Source: RHKX01 sp963826475 (GTDB lineage Bacteria > Actinomycetota > Thermoleophilia > Solirubrobacterales > 70-9). From it: a stretch of DNA of 64,000 bases. Both the position numbers and the translations under genes were made by a program. Below, piece after piece: positions 23,761 to 32,071 of the stretch. The stretch is taken from assembly GCA_963826475.1 (NCBI GenBank), contig CAWGXC010000003.1:620001-684000 (forward strand). Reading direction: 5' to 3'. The notes under the pieces were generated by a model. The model was given only the letters and a program-made list of their open reading frames with translations, had not been told where the DNA came from and did no database searches. The stretch's first letter is position 1. Every line of letters starts with the position of its first letter.

Positions 23761-24693
23761 CTACTTGTTGACGAGGACCGTGCCGGTGCTCGGGAAGCCG
23801 AGCTTGTTCTTGGTGGCCTCGGTGAGGTCGAACTCGCGCGAGCCCGAGTAGGGGCCGCGGTCGATGACCTTGACGTCGACCTCCTTGTGGCCGTAACGCA
23901 GGGTCAGCTTGGTTCCGCACGGCATCGTCTTGTTGGCGACGCCGATCGTTCCGGCCTGCAGCGTGCCGCCGCAGGCGAGCGAGCCGCCGTAAAAGCCGGG
24001 ACCGTAGTAGGAAGCCTCGGCGCCCCGGAACACGGTCACGTGCCCCGCCTTGTCGCCGCTGCCCGCGGCGATGCGGTCGCCGTCGGCCTTGACGTGGACG
24101 GTGTAGTCGCCGGCGCGTCGGGCCTTCCACTTGACCTCGAAGTGTCCGGAGCGGTTGGTTCGGGTGTGGAGGGTGTCGCCACCGACCTTGACCTTCACCT
24201 TGCGGCCCGGGCCGCCCGGCGCCACGTGTCCCTTGATCGGCACGGAGTCGCCGACCCTCGGGCTCTTCTCGCCCAGACGTGACTGGGTCTTGGACTTGAC
24301 CCGTACCTTCTCCGCGCCGGTCGTCTGACCGGTGGAGCTGACGGCACGGAAGCGGCCGCTGCGGGTGACGGCGACGCGCTCCCTGAACCTGCCGCCGTTG
24401 CCAGTGCTGGTCGTGTCCTGATCGTGCCAGTTGTCTGCACCGATCGCGCGGAACTGGATCCGGACCCGCTGCGAGCGCTCCTTTCCCGCCTTGCCGGGCG
24501 TGGTCTTGAGGTTCGCGAAGTGGCCGCGGAGGGTGACCTTGCTGTGCGGTCCGACCTGCTTGTGACTCGCCTGCAGCCCGACCTTCGAAACGGCGGCGGA
24601 TGCAGGAATCTCGGTTGTGCTGATGATCAGAGCGGTGACGGGCAGCAGCACGAGTGCCGCGGACCGCCTCCGCGCGTTGCGGAAGCGTTTCAT
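23761..24693 (-). CDS. Secreted RlpA-like double-psi beta-barrel protein with N-terminal beta domains
   Basis: The 310-residue precursor has a basic N terminus and a signal peptide (SAALVLLPVTALIISTTEIPASA). Two Ig-like beta units follow (VTLRGHFANL to RFRAVSSTG, and GDSVPIKGHVAPGG to DYTVHVKADG). The C-terminal about 85 residues are an RlpA-like domain: ASYYGPGFYGGSLACGG, TMPCGTKLTLRYG and VIDRGPYSGSREFDLT. RlpA relatives act on or bind peptidoglycan. Expression is under a c-di-AMP riboswitch directly upstream. A GAGGA ribosome site precedes the ATG. Confidence 0.88.
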   Translation of the reverse strand: MKRFRNARRRSAALVLLPVTALIISTTEIPASAAVSKVGLQASHKQVGPHSKVTLRGHFANLKTTPGKAGKERSQRVRIQFRAIGADNWHDQDTTSTGNGGRFRERVAVTRSGRFRAVSSTGQTTGAEKVRVKSKTQSRLGEKSPRVGDSVPIKGHVAPGGPGRKVKVKVGGDTLHTRTNRSGHFEVKWKARRAGDYTVHVKADGDRIAAGSGDKAGHVTVFRGAEASYYGPGFYGGSLACGGTLQAGTIGVANKTMPCGTKLTLRYGHKEVDVKVIDRGPYSGSREFDLTEATKNKLGFPSTGTVLVNK

Positions 24694-24701
24694 TTCATTC
24701 C

Positions 24702-24872
24702 TCGCTTTCGGGCCGACGGGGTTAGCTGACGGGCTCGCGCGACGACCCGCTCCTGGCGAGCTGAAGCGCTATGGGCCGATCACGGCCCGATTCGCCCCTG
24801 CCACCGAAACTGCCGGTGGCGCTGGGTCCCCCGCTCACCGACCGGCGTGGGTCGGCGATTGGGCGGTCTGAG
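24702..24872 (-). ncRNA. Cyclic di-AMP riboswitch (ydaO-yuaA type)
   Basis: The RNA on the minus strand shows the conserved blocks of the ydaO class in order: GGTGAGCGGGGGACCCA, then GGGGCGAATC, then GCCCGTCAGCTAACCCCG, with a closing GGCCCGAAAGC. The first part, ACCGCCCAATCGCCGAC, matches the 5' stem. It ends just before the ribosome site of the RlpA-like gene. In actinobacteria this riboswitch typically controls cell-wall hydrolases such as Rpf and RlpA/NlpC-type proteins, and c-di-AMP binding turns expression off. The exact ends are approximate. Confidence 0.93.
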
Positions 24873-24878
24873 GTGGCT

Positions 24879-24897
24879 TTGTGTCTATCTGACACAA
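24879..24897. promoter_or_regulatory. Inverted repeat TTGTGTC/GACACAA next to the riboswitch
   Basis: Perfect 7-bp arms with five bases between lie just upstream of the riboswitch 5' end, between the divergent RlpA-like and acyltransferase genes. The placement suits a repressor site shared by both promoters, or a small hairpin at the 5' end of the riboswitch transcript. No factor can be assigned. Confidence 0.45.
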
Positions 24898-24971
24898 GGA
24901 ACGGTACGGGAGGCGAACATATGTATGTGTGGGTCCGATCACACTCTTTACAGAGGTGAAAGACTGCACCC

Positions 24972-26414
24972 ATGAGCACCGATCGACTCACCGGCCTCGA
25001 CGCCTCGTTTCTGCACCTGGAGCGGGACGGCGCCCACATGCACGTCGCCTCGACGATGATCTTCGACGGCCCGGCTCCCGCCTATGACGAGTTCCGCGCC
25101 CATCTGGAGTCGCGGCTGCATCTCGTCCCGCGCTTCCGGCAGAAGCTGCGCTTCGTCCCCTTCAACCAGGGGCGGCCTGTCTGGGTCGACGATCCCCACC
25201 TCAATCTCGACTACCACGTCCGTCACACCGCGCTGCCTCATCCGGGCAGCGAGGAGCAACTGCGCAACTTCGCGGCCCGCGCGTTCGGGCAGGGACTGGA
25301 CCGCTCCAAGCCGCTCTGGGAGCTCTGGCTCGTCGACGGCCTCGCCGACGACCGCTTCGCCATCGTCTGCAAGAGCCACCACTGCCTCGTCGATGGCGTC
25401 TCCGGGGTTGACATAACCACCGTCCTCTTCGACGCCAGCCCCGAACCCTCCCCCGCCGAGCCACAGCCGCGATGGATCGCGCGCCCCGAGCCGGGTGACC
25501 TGCAGCTGCTCGTCAGCGCCGTCGCCGAGCGGGCAACGCAGCCCGCCGAGCTCGTGCGCGGCGCCCGCGCCCTGCTGCGCGGTCCGCGCCAGGCCCTCGG
25601 CGTCGCCCGAAGCGCGATCGAGGCCGCGGGTTCGATCGCCGGCCAAGGGATGGCCGCGCCGGAGTCGCCGCTCAACGTCCCGATCGGCTCGCACCGGCGC
25701 TTCGCCTGCGTGCGCGCCGATCTCGGCGAGGTCCGGCGGATCAAGAACCACCACGGCGGCACCGTCAACGACGTGATCCTCTCGGTCGTCGCCGGAGCGC
25801 TGGGGAAGTATCTGCGCGGCCTCGGCCATCCGACCGGCGAGCTCGAGTTGATGGCCATGGTTCCGGTGAGCGTCCGGACCGAGGAGGGCCACGGCGCCCT
25901 CGGCAATCAGGTCTCGGCGATGATGGCGCCGCTGCCCGTCTGGTGCGAGGACCCGGTTGAGCGCCTCTCGATCATGACCGCGACCATGGGCGACCTGAAA
26001 GGCTCAAAGCAGGCGGTCGGCGCGAACCTCCTGACCGAGCTGACGGACTTCGCCCCCCCGACGATCGCCTCCCAGGCAGCCCGCCTTCAGTCGCGCCAGC
26101 GGTTCTTCAACCTGGTCGTCACCAACGTCCCCGGACCGCAGTTCTCGCTCTACGTGCTCGGCCGCAAGATGCGCGACATCTTTCCGATGGTTCCGCTCGC
26201 CAAGAACCAGGCCGTATGCGTCGGGATCATGAGCTACGACGGCGGGATCAACTTCGGGTTGATCGGCGACTTCGTGGCGATGCCGCTGCTGGATTCGCTT
26301 GGCGAGAACCTCGAGGAGGCTCTCGCCGAGCTCGCCGCCACGGTTCCCGCCGAGAAGCAGCCGGAACAATCGAACCCCGCCTCTGAACGCGAGGGTGCAG
26401 CCAGCGCGAGGTGA
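24972..26414 (+). CDS. Wax ester synthase/diacylglycerol acyltransferase
   Basis: WS/DGAT family, which makes triacylglycerol or wax esters from acyl-CoA. The 480-residue protein begins LTGLDASFLHLER. It has the catalytic motif SHHCLVDGVSG (His136, His137, Asp141, Gly142). NDVILSVVAGALGKYLR and VVTNVPGPQFSLYVLG near residues 260 and 380 are further conserved blocks. Length is normal. It may serve neutral lipid storage. It has its own promoter region shared with the RlpA-like gene, and it ends ten bases before the convergent antiporter gene. Confidence 0.93.
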   Translation: MSTDRLTGLDASFLHLERDGAHMHVASTMIFDGPAPAYDEFRAHLESRLHLVPRFRQKLRFVPFNQGRPVWVDDPHLNLDYHVRHTALPHPGSEEQLRNFAARAFGQGLDRSKPLWELWLVDGLADDRFAIVCKSHHCLVDGVSGVDITTVLFDASPEPSPAEPQPRWIARPEPGDLQLLVSAVAERATQPAELVRGARALLRGPRQALGVARSAIEAAGSIAGQGMAAPESPLNVPIGSHRRFACVRADLGEVRRIKNHHGGTVNDVILSVVAGALGKYLRGLGHPTGELELMAMVPVSVRTEEGHGALGNQVSAMMAPLPVWCEDPVERLSIMTATMGDLKGSKQAVGANLLTELTDFAPPTIASQAARLQSRQRFFNLVVTNVPGPQFSLYVLGRKMRDIFPMVPLAKNQAVCVGIMSYDGGINFGLIGDFVAMPLLDSLGENLEEALAELAATVPAEKQPEQSNPASEREGAASAR

Positions 26415-26423
26415 GTCCTGCGC

Positions 26424-27605
26424 TCAGGCCCCCTCGAGCTGCGCGCGTGATCCGCGCAGTCGCAGTCCGACCAACGGGAAGATCGCGGTCGAGAGCACCG
26501 CGGCGCCGACGAGCGATGCCGCCGTTGTGCCGCTCATCTCGCCCTTGTCGATCGCGATCGTGGTGATCGCAACGACCAGCGGCAACTCGGTCGAGCTGAA
26601 GAAAGCGAGCGCGAGCCGATCGCGCGCGTCAAGGGCCCACCGGTAGAGGACGACCGCCGGCAGCCCCCGGACGAGCAGGAAGAGGCCGAGGAAGATCGGA
26701 ACCTTGAGGAACTCCCGCGGATCTCCGAGCAGCTCGTCGAGGTTGAACTCGACGCCGCTGACGACGAAGAAGAAGGGGATGAGGAACCCGTAGCCGACCG
26801 CGCTGAGCTTGGATTCGAGAACCTTCGATTCGCGCCCCCCGACTGCGAGCCCGGTGATGATCCCGGCGACGAATCCCCCGAGCAGGAGATCGAGTCCGAG
26901 GTCTGCCGCCAGGGCCGCCAGGGCGAAGATGAGAACGACGGCGGCCCTGATCGGGAGCTGCGAGCTCGTTTCGAGGGTTCGCTCGAAGGCGTCCCAGCTC
27001 CTGCCGACGCCGCGGACCGCCAGGACCGCGGCGACCACTGCGATCGCGATGAACGCCGCGAGGACGAGCGCGCTGGAGAGCGGGTTCCCGGTTGAGAAGA
27101 ACAGGGTGATCAGGACGATCGGACCGAACTCGCCAACGGCCCCGGCGCCGAGCAGGTAGGTCCCGAAGCGGCTCTGCATCTCGCCCGCATCGCCGAGGAT
27201 CGGGATGAGCGTGCCGATGGCCGTGGTCGCCACGGCGGTGCCGATGAACAGCATCGATGGGATCTCGCCGAGGGCGAAGAGCAGTCCGGTGATCCCGTAG
27301 GCGACCGCGAGCGAGAGCCCCCAGCCGTAGGCTCCGAGCTTCAGCGGCGCTCCCTTGATCCGCTCGAAGTCGATCTCGTATCCGGCGAAGAAGAAGAGCA
27401 TCCCCAGGCCGAGGCTCGCGAAGAAATCGATGAATTGATCACCATCGGCAAGGCCGAGGCAATCGGGGCCGATGACCACGCCGAGGACCAGTTCGAGGAC
27501 GACGACGGGCACGATCGCCCGCCCGCCCCCAAGGCCCGCCAGTGCGGCGGCGAGGGCGGCGACCACGACGATGACGAGGAACGCCTCGGTGTCGACCGTC
27601 AGCAT
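26424..27605 (-). CDS. Cation/proton antiporter, CPA2-type
   Basis: The 393-residue membrane protein has about 12 hydrophobic segments without a C-terminal TrkA domain. The GLGMLFFFAGYEIDFERI, GAVGEFGPIVLITLFF and FLIPFFFVVSGVEF segments match the Na/H exchanger-like fold of KefB/GerT-type CPA2 proteins. It probably exchanges sodium or potassium for protons. Ion choice cannot be told from sequence. Located between the acyltransferase and the amidase-peptidase gene and transcribed alone. Confidence 0.88.
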   Translation of the reverse strand: MLTVDTEAFLVIVVVAALAAALAGLGGGRAIVPVVVLELVLGVVIGPDCLGLADGDQFIDFFASLGLGMLFFFAGYEIDFERIKGAPLKLGAYGWGLSLAVAYGITGLLFALGEIPSMLFIGTAVATTAIGTLIPILGDAGEMQSRFGTYLLGAGAVGEFGPIVLITLFFSTGNPLSSALVLAAFIAIAVVAAVLAVRGVGRSWDAFERTLETSSQLPIRAAVVLIFALAALAADLGLDLLLGGFVAGIITGLAVGGRESKVLESKLSAVGYGFLIPFFFVVSGVEFNLDELLGDPREFLKVPIFLGLFLLVRGLPAVVLYRWALDARDRLALAFFSSTELPLVVAITTIAIDKGEMSGTTAASLVGAAVLSTAIFPLVGLRLRGSRAQLEGA

Positions 27606-27674
27606 GCGCGCGCGTACCCGGGCTCTCCCACCGGCCCACCGTAACCGTCGCGGCCGCCGCTAACCTCGTTCGCG

Positions 27675-29063
27675 ATGTCAGGACGGTCCGGCGCTTCCTT
27701 CATCGCGATCCCCCTTGCGGTCGCGCTCGTCGGCATCGGCGCGCTTTCGCCCCCGGCCGGGACCGCAGCCGCGAGCCATAAGGCCGGGGCCGCCCACCGC
27801 GGCGTACCGCAACCGAAGATCAGGTTCGATCCCATCCCTTATGGGCGCGATCGCAAGCATCAGATGGCGAGTTACTCCCACCGGCACTACGGCAAGCGCT
27901 CCTGGCGGCTCGACCCGAGGGCCATCGTCCTGCATTACACCGCCTCCTCGAGCTACGAGTCGGCGCACCAGACCTTCGCCTCCAACGCCCCAAGCCTCGG
28001 CGAGGCCCCTGGCGTCTGCGCGCAGTTCGTCGTCGACGAAGACGGCACGATCTACCAGCAGACCCGGCTCTACGTGCGCTGCCGTCACACGATCGGCCTC
28101 AATCACGTCGCCCTCGGGATCGAGATGGTCCAGGAGGAGCTCGGAGGGCGCAACGAGAGCACCCATGCCATCCTCGATCGCAAGGCCCAGATCCGCTCCG
28201 CGACCCGCCTCGTCGCCTGGCTCAAGCAGCGTTACCGAATCTCGATGAAGAACGTGATCGGTCACGCGATGGCGAACGACTCCCCTCTCTTCAAGGACCT
28301 CGAGGGCTGGCGCAACGACCACACCGATTGGCGCAAGGGTGACGTGCGCGTCTTCCGTAAGCGCGTCAACCGGATCATCAAGGCCCATCTGTCCCGGCCG
28401 GCGAACGCCGGTCGCGGTCGCGGAGAGCGGCGCATCGTCTTCGGGCACAGCGTCGAGGGCCGCAGGCTCGTCGCTCGTGAGATCGGCGATCCCGACGCGC
28501 GTCGCACGGCCCTGATCGTCGGTGAGATCCACGGCAGCGAGCCCGCTGGCAGGAAGATCATCCACCGTCTCGGCGCGGGCCCGGGCAAGCTCAAGCACGT
28601 CGACGCGTGGACCGTCGTCTCCGTGAATCCCGATGGCGATGCCGCCGATCGCCGCACGAACGACCACGGGGTCGACCTCAATCGGAACTTCTCGGTCAAC
28701 TGGAGCGGTTCCGAACCCAGGGGGAGCGGCTACTACGCCGGTCCTCACCCGTTCTCCGAGCCGGAATCGAAGGCGGTGCGCCGTCTCGTGAGGCGGATCG
28801 ACCCCGACCTGACGATCTATTACCACCAGCCATGGGGAGCCGTCCTCGGCCCCTGCTCGCCCAACGGCCCGCAGAGGCGCTATTCGGAGATCTCCGGGAT
28901 CCCCCTTGACTGCGACCGTGGCGTGGATCTGCCGGGCACCGCGATTCAGTGGCAGAACGCCCGCGGCGGGGTGGCCTTCGTCGTCGAGCTCGCCGCCGGC
29001 AACCTCAGCTCGCGCGAGCTCCGTCGAAATGCCCGGGCGGCCGCGACGGTGGCCGCGGGATGA
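27675..29063 (+). CDS. Secreted two-domain peptidoglycan hydrolase: amidase_2 plus M14 carboxypeptidase
   Basis: The 462-residue protein has a signal-like N terminus (IAIPLAVALVGIGAL). Residues about 80-220 are an N-acetylmuramoyl-L-alanine amidase domain (AIVLHYTASSSYESAH with His87; HTIGLNHVALGIEMV; VIGHAM with His197; DW near 218). Residues about 255-460 are an M14 peptidase resembling MpaA: GEIHGSEPAG supplies His286 and Glu289, VNPDG and LNRNFSVNW the Asn-Arg pair, YYHQPWG His384, and VVELAAG Glu438. Together they could detach stem peptides and cleave the D-Glu to diaminopimelate bond. The gene overlaps the downstream ion channel by four bases. Confidence 0.88.
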   Translation: MSGRSGASFIAIPLAVALVGIGALSPPAGTAAASHKAGAAHRGVPQPKIRFDPIPYGRDRKHQMASYSHRHYGKRSWRLDPRAIVLHYTASSSYESAHQTFASNAPSLGEAPGVCAQFVVDEDGTIYQQTRLYVRCRHTIGLNHVALGIEMVQEELGGRNESTHAILDRKAQIRSATRLVAWLKQRYRISMKNVIGHAMANDSPLFKDLEGWRNDHTDWRKGDVRVFRKRVNRIIKAHLSRPANAGRGRGERRIVFGHSVEGRRLVAREIGDPDARRTALIVGEIHGSEPAGRKIIHRLGAGPGKLKHVDAWTVVSVNPDGDAADRRTNDHGVDLNRNFSVNWSGSEPRGSGYYAGPHPFSEPESKAVRRLVRRIDPDLTIYYHQPWGAVLGPCSPNGPQRRYSEISGIPLDCDRGVDLPGTAIQWQNARGGVAFVVELAAGNLSSRELRRNARAAATVAAG

Positions 29064-29770
29064 GCTCCCGGTCGGGGGGGCTGAGCTTCGACGCGGTGTA
29101 TTCGCGACTGCCGCTGAGCGAGCCTCGTCGCAGCTTCGCTCCGGTGCTCGGCACGATCATCCTCACCGTCATCTTCCAGCTGGCGACGCCTGACGGCGAC
29201 CTCGCCAGGCTGATCGGGGTGGTGCTGCAGGGGTCGGTCATCTTGCTGGCGTTGCGCGCGGCGGGCTTCAGCCATCACGTGATCGGAGTGGCGAGGGTCG
29301 CGCTCACCGCCGTAGTGATCGCCGCCGTCGTAGCCGTCTTCGGGCCGCAGGACGGTGGACAGACCGTGCCAAGGGTGCTGACGCTGCTGCTCATCATGCT
29401 GACTCCGCTCGCGGTGGTAGCGGGCGTCGTGCGCGAGCTCCGCGACGACCGCAGGGTGACCGTCCAGACGATCATCTGCGGCCTCTGCCTGTACCTGCTC
29501 CTCGGCATGGCGTTCGCGTTCGTCTTCGGTGCCATCGAGGACATCTCCAGGGAGCCCTTCTTCAACGCCGGGGTGCCGGGGTCGCCCAACGACTTCCTCT
29601 ACTTCAGCCTCTCGACGCTGACGACGACCGGCTACGGCGACTTCAGCGCACAGACCGAGCTCGGCCGGGCGGTTGCGGTGACCGAGGCGCTTGTCGGTCA
29701 GATGTACCTGGTCACCGTCCTGGCCGTGATCGTCTCCAACGTCGGAAGCTCGCGCGTGGGAAAGCGCTGA
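29060..29770 (+). CDS. Two-TM potassium channel with extra N-terminal membrane segments
   Basis: The selectivity filter LTTTGYGDFSAQTELGRAV sits near residue 195 of 236 between an outer and an inner helix (FLYFSLS and LVTVLAVIVSNV). About four hydrophobic segments precede the pore region. This gives the layout of a voltage-sensor-like or ancestral six-TM channel without the charged S4 pattern. The ATG at 29060 overlaps the stop of the amidase/M14 gene by four bases, so both are translated from one mRNA. The C-terminal tail is short, with no RCK domain. Confidence 0.9.
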   Translation: MSSRSGGLSFDAVYSRLPLSEPRRSFAPVLGTIILTVIFQLATPDGDLARLIGVVLQGSVILLALRAAGFSHHVIGVARVALTAVVIAAVVAVFGPQDGGQTVPRVLTLLLIMLTPLAVVAGVVRELRDDRRVTVQTIICGLCLYLLLGMAFAFVFGAIEDISREPFFNAGVPGSPNDFLYFSLSTLTTTGYGDFSAQTELGRAVAVTEALVGQMYLVTVLAVIVSNVGSSRVGKR

Positions 29771-29809
29771 TGGGCGGTTCGGTCTGCGAAGATCGACGCG
29801 GGAGATGAA

Positions 29810-32062
29810 ATGACGGTCGGTAGCTCCACCCACATCGGTACCTGTCCCCTCTGCGAGGCGACCTGTGGATTGGAGATCGAGCTCGAGGGTCGTGACGTCG
29901 TCAAGGCGCGAGGGGATTCCGAGGACGTCTTCAGCCACGGGTTCATCTGCCCGAAGGGCGCGAGCATCGGCGAGCTGCATGGAGACCCCGACCGCCTGAC
30001 GACCCCGCTCGTCAGGCGCGACGGCGAGCTCGTCGAGGCGACCTGGGCCGAGGCCTTCGCTGAAGTCGACTCCCGGCTGGCTCCGATCCTCGCCGACGGT
30101 GACCGCAACGCCACCGCCGTGTACCTCGGCAATCCCAATGCCCACACCCTGGATGGCCTGATCCACCTGCGGGCGATGATCAAGGCCCTCGGCACGCGCA
30201 ACATCTACAGCGCCACCAGCGTCGACCAGCTTCCCAAGCAGGTCTCCTCGGCCCTCATGTTCGGCGCCGGCTTGACGCTCGGGATCCCCGACATCGACCG
30301 CACCGACCACATGCTGATCCTCGGTGCCAACCCGCTCGCCTCCAACGGTTCGCTGATGACGGCGCCGGATTTCCGCGGCCGGCTGCGGGCGCTGCAGGAA
30401 CGCGGGGGGAAGATGGTCGTCGTCGATCCGCGTCGCAGCCGGACCGCCGAGATGGCCGACGAACATCACTTCATCCGTCCCGGCCACGATGCCCACCTCC
30501 TCGCCGCCGTCGCACTGACGCTGCTCGAGGAGGACCTCGCCGACCCGGGCGTGCTCCGCGAGCACCTCTCGGGCTTCGAGCGCCTGCCCGAGGCCCTGGC
30601 GCCGTTCGCTCCCGAGTCCGTGGCCGAGTCCTGCGGCGTCGCAGCGCCCGAGATCCGGCGGATCGCGCGCGAGCTGGCCGCCGCGCCGCGGGCCGCGGTC
30701 TACGCTCGAATCGGGACGACCACGCAGGAGTTCGGAACGCTTGCGAGCTGGCTCGTCGACGTGCTCAACGTCCTCACGGGCAACCTCGACCGTGAGGGCG
30801 GCGTGATGTTCCCGATGGCCGCAGCCGGCCAGCCGAACTCCACGGGCGAGCCCGGGCGCGGCCGCGGGTTCACCCTCGGCCGCTGGGCATCGCGGGTTCG
30901 CGGGCTGCCCGAGGCATTCGGCGAGCTGCCGGTCTCCTGTCTCGCGGAGGAGATCGAGTCGCCCGGCGAGGGGCGCGTACGAGCGGCATTCGTGGTCGCC
31001 GGGAACCCGCTGGTCTCGACCCCCAATTCAGCTCGGCTGAGCGCCGCCTTCGACTCGCTCGAGCTGCTCGTCTCGCTCGACTGCTACGTCAACGAGACGA
31101 GCGCGAAGGCGGACGTGATCTTCCCGGTCCCGTCCCCGCTGGAGCGGCCTCATTACGACCTCGCCTTCTACCAGCTGTCGATCCGCAACGTGGCGAACTT
31201 CACGCCTGCCGCGCTCGAACCACGAGGCGAGGTTCAGCCGGAGTGGCGGACCATGCTCGGCCTCGCCGCCATCGCGGCCGGTGCCGGGCCCGAGGCCGAC
31301 GTCGACGGCTTCGACGACCTCGTCGCGCTCGACGTGGCCCGGCGCGAGACGGTCACCGCGGGGTCTCCGGCCGAAGGCATGGAGCCGGCGGACGTCGTCG
31401 CTGCTCTCGGCGAGCGCCGCGGCCCGCTTCGCATCCTCGACCTGATGCTCCGCTGCGGGCCCTACGGGGCGGGAATCGAGCCCGGGACGGGACGCGGCGA
31501 GGAGGGCTTGTCGCTCGACCTGCTCGAGAGCAGGCCGCATGGCGTGGACCTCGGACCCCTGAAACCGCGGCTGCCGGGTGTCCTGAGGACCGCGAGCGGC
31601 AAGATCGAGATCGCTCCCGGACCGGTGGTCGCCGACCTCGAGCGCCTGCAGGAGTCGCTGGAGCGGTCTCGTGACGGCTTCGTCCTGATCGGGCGCCGGC
31701 ACCTCCGCTCGAACAACTCCTGGATGCACAACCTTCCTCACCTCGTTCGCGGTAAGCCGCGCTGCACGATGCACCTCAGCCCCGCCGACGCGGAGCGACT
31801 CGGCCTCGTCGACGGCGCTGACGCCAAGGTGAGTTCGCGCGCCGGGTCGCTGACCGTGCCGGTTGAGGTGACCGACTCGATCATGGACGGGGTGGTGTCG
31901 ATTCCCCACGGCTGGGGTCATGATGCCCCGGGGGTCCAGATGGATGTCGCCGCGGCAAACGCCGGGGTCAACTCGAACCTGCTCTCGGACGAGAACCTCG
32001 TCGATGCCCTATCGGGCAATGCGGTGCTGAACGGGATCCCGGTCGAGGTCGCCGCGGCCTGA
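29810..32062 (+). CDS. Molybdopterin oxidoreductase, NapA/FdhF-like, with N-terminal iron-sulfur site
   Basis: The 750-residue protein starts CPLCEATCGLEIE (Cys12, Cys15, Cys19) with the fourth ligand in FICPKGAS (Cys47), a [4Fe-4S] domain. Long Mo-bis-MGD segments follow: HMLILGANPLASNGS, VVVDPRRSRTAEMADEH, FVVAGNPLVSTPNSARL and SVKA-like FPVPSPLERPHYDL. A molydopterin-binding C domain ends with RNNSWMHNLPH and IPHGWGHD. The usual Cys/Sec Mo ligand is not apparent at the expected spot (SATSVDQLPKQ). No electron-transfer subunit lies beside it. Substrate unknown. Confidence 0.88.
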   Translation: MTVGSSTHIGTCPLCEATCGLEIELEGRDVVKARGDSEDVFSHGFICPKGASIGELHGDPDRLTTPLVRRDGELVEATWAEAFAEVDSRLAPILADGDRNATAVYLGNPNAHTLDGLIHLRAMIKALGTRNIYSATSVDQLPKQVSSALMFGAGLTLGIPDIDRTDHMLILGANPLASNGSLMTAPDFRGRLRALQERGGKMVVVDPRRSRTAEMADEHHFIRPGHDAHLLAAVALTLLEEDLADPGVLREHLSGFERLPEALAPFAPESVAESCGVAAPEIRRIARELAAAPRAAVYARIGTTTQEFGTLASWLVDVLNVLTGNLDREGGVMFPMAAAGQPNSTGEPGRGRGFTLGRWASRVRGLPEAFGELPVSCLAEEIESPGEGRVRAAFVVAGNPLVSTPNSARLSAAFDSLELLVSLDCYVNETSAKADVIFPVPSPLERPHYDLAFYQLSIRNVANFTPAALEPRGEVQPEWRTMLGLAAIAAGAGPEADVDGFDDLVALDVARRETVTAGSPAEGMEPADVVAALGERRGPLRILDLMLRCGPYGAGIEPGTGRGEEGLSLDLLESRPHGVDLGPLKPRLPGVLRTASGKIEIAPGPVVADLERLQESLERSRDGFVLIGRRHLRSNNSWMHNLPHLVRGKPRCTMHLSPADAERLGLVDGADAKVSSRAGSLTVPVEVTDSIMDGVVSIPHGWGHDAPGVQMDVAAANAGVNSNLLSDENLVDALSGNAVLNGIPVEVAAA

Positions 32063-32071
32063 GCCGATCGG

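Noticed and set aside
22079..24130. A 683-codon open frame on the minus strand across dinB
   Set aside because: Almost all of it is antisense to dinB and the RlpA-like gene. Its composition is Arg/Gly/Asp-rich shadow text. Only the last 93 codons, which fall in the gap, look like a gene.
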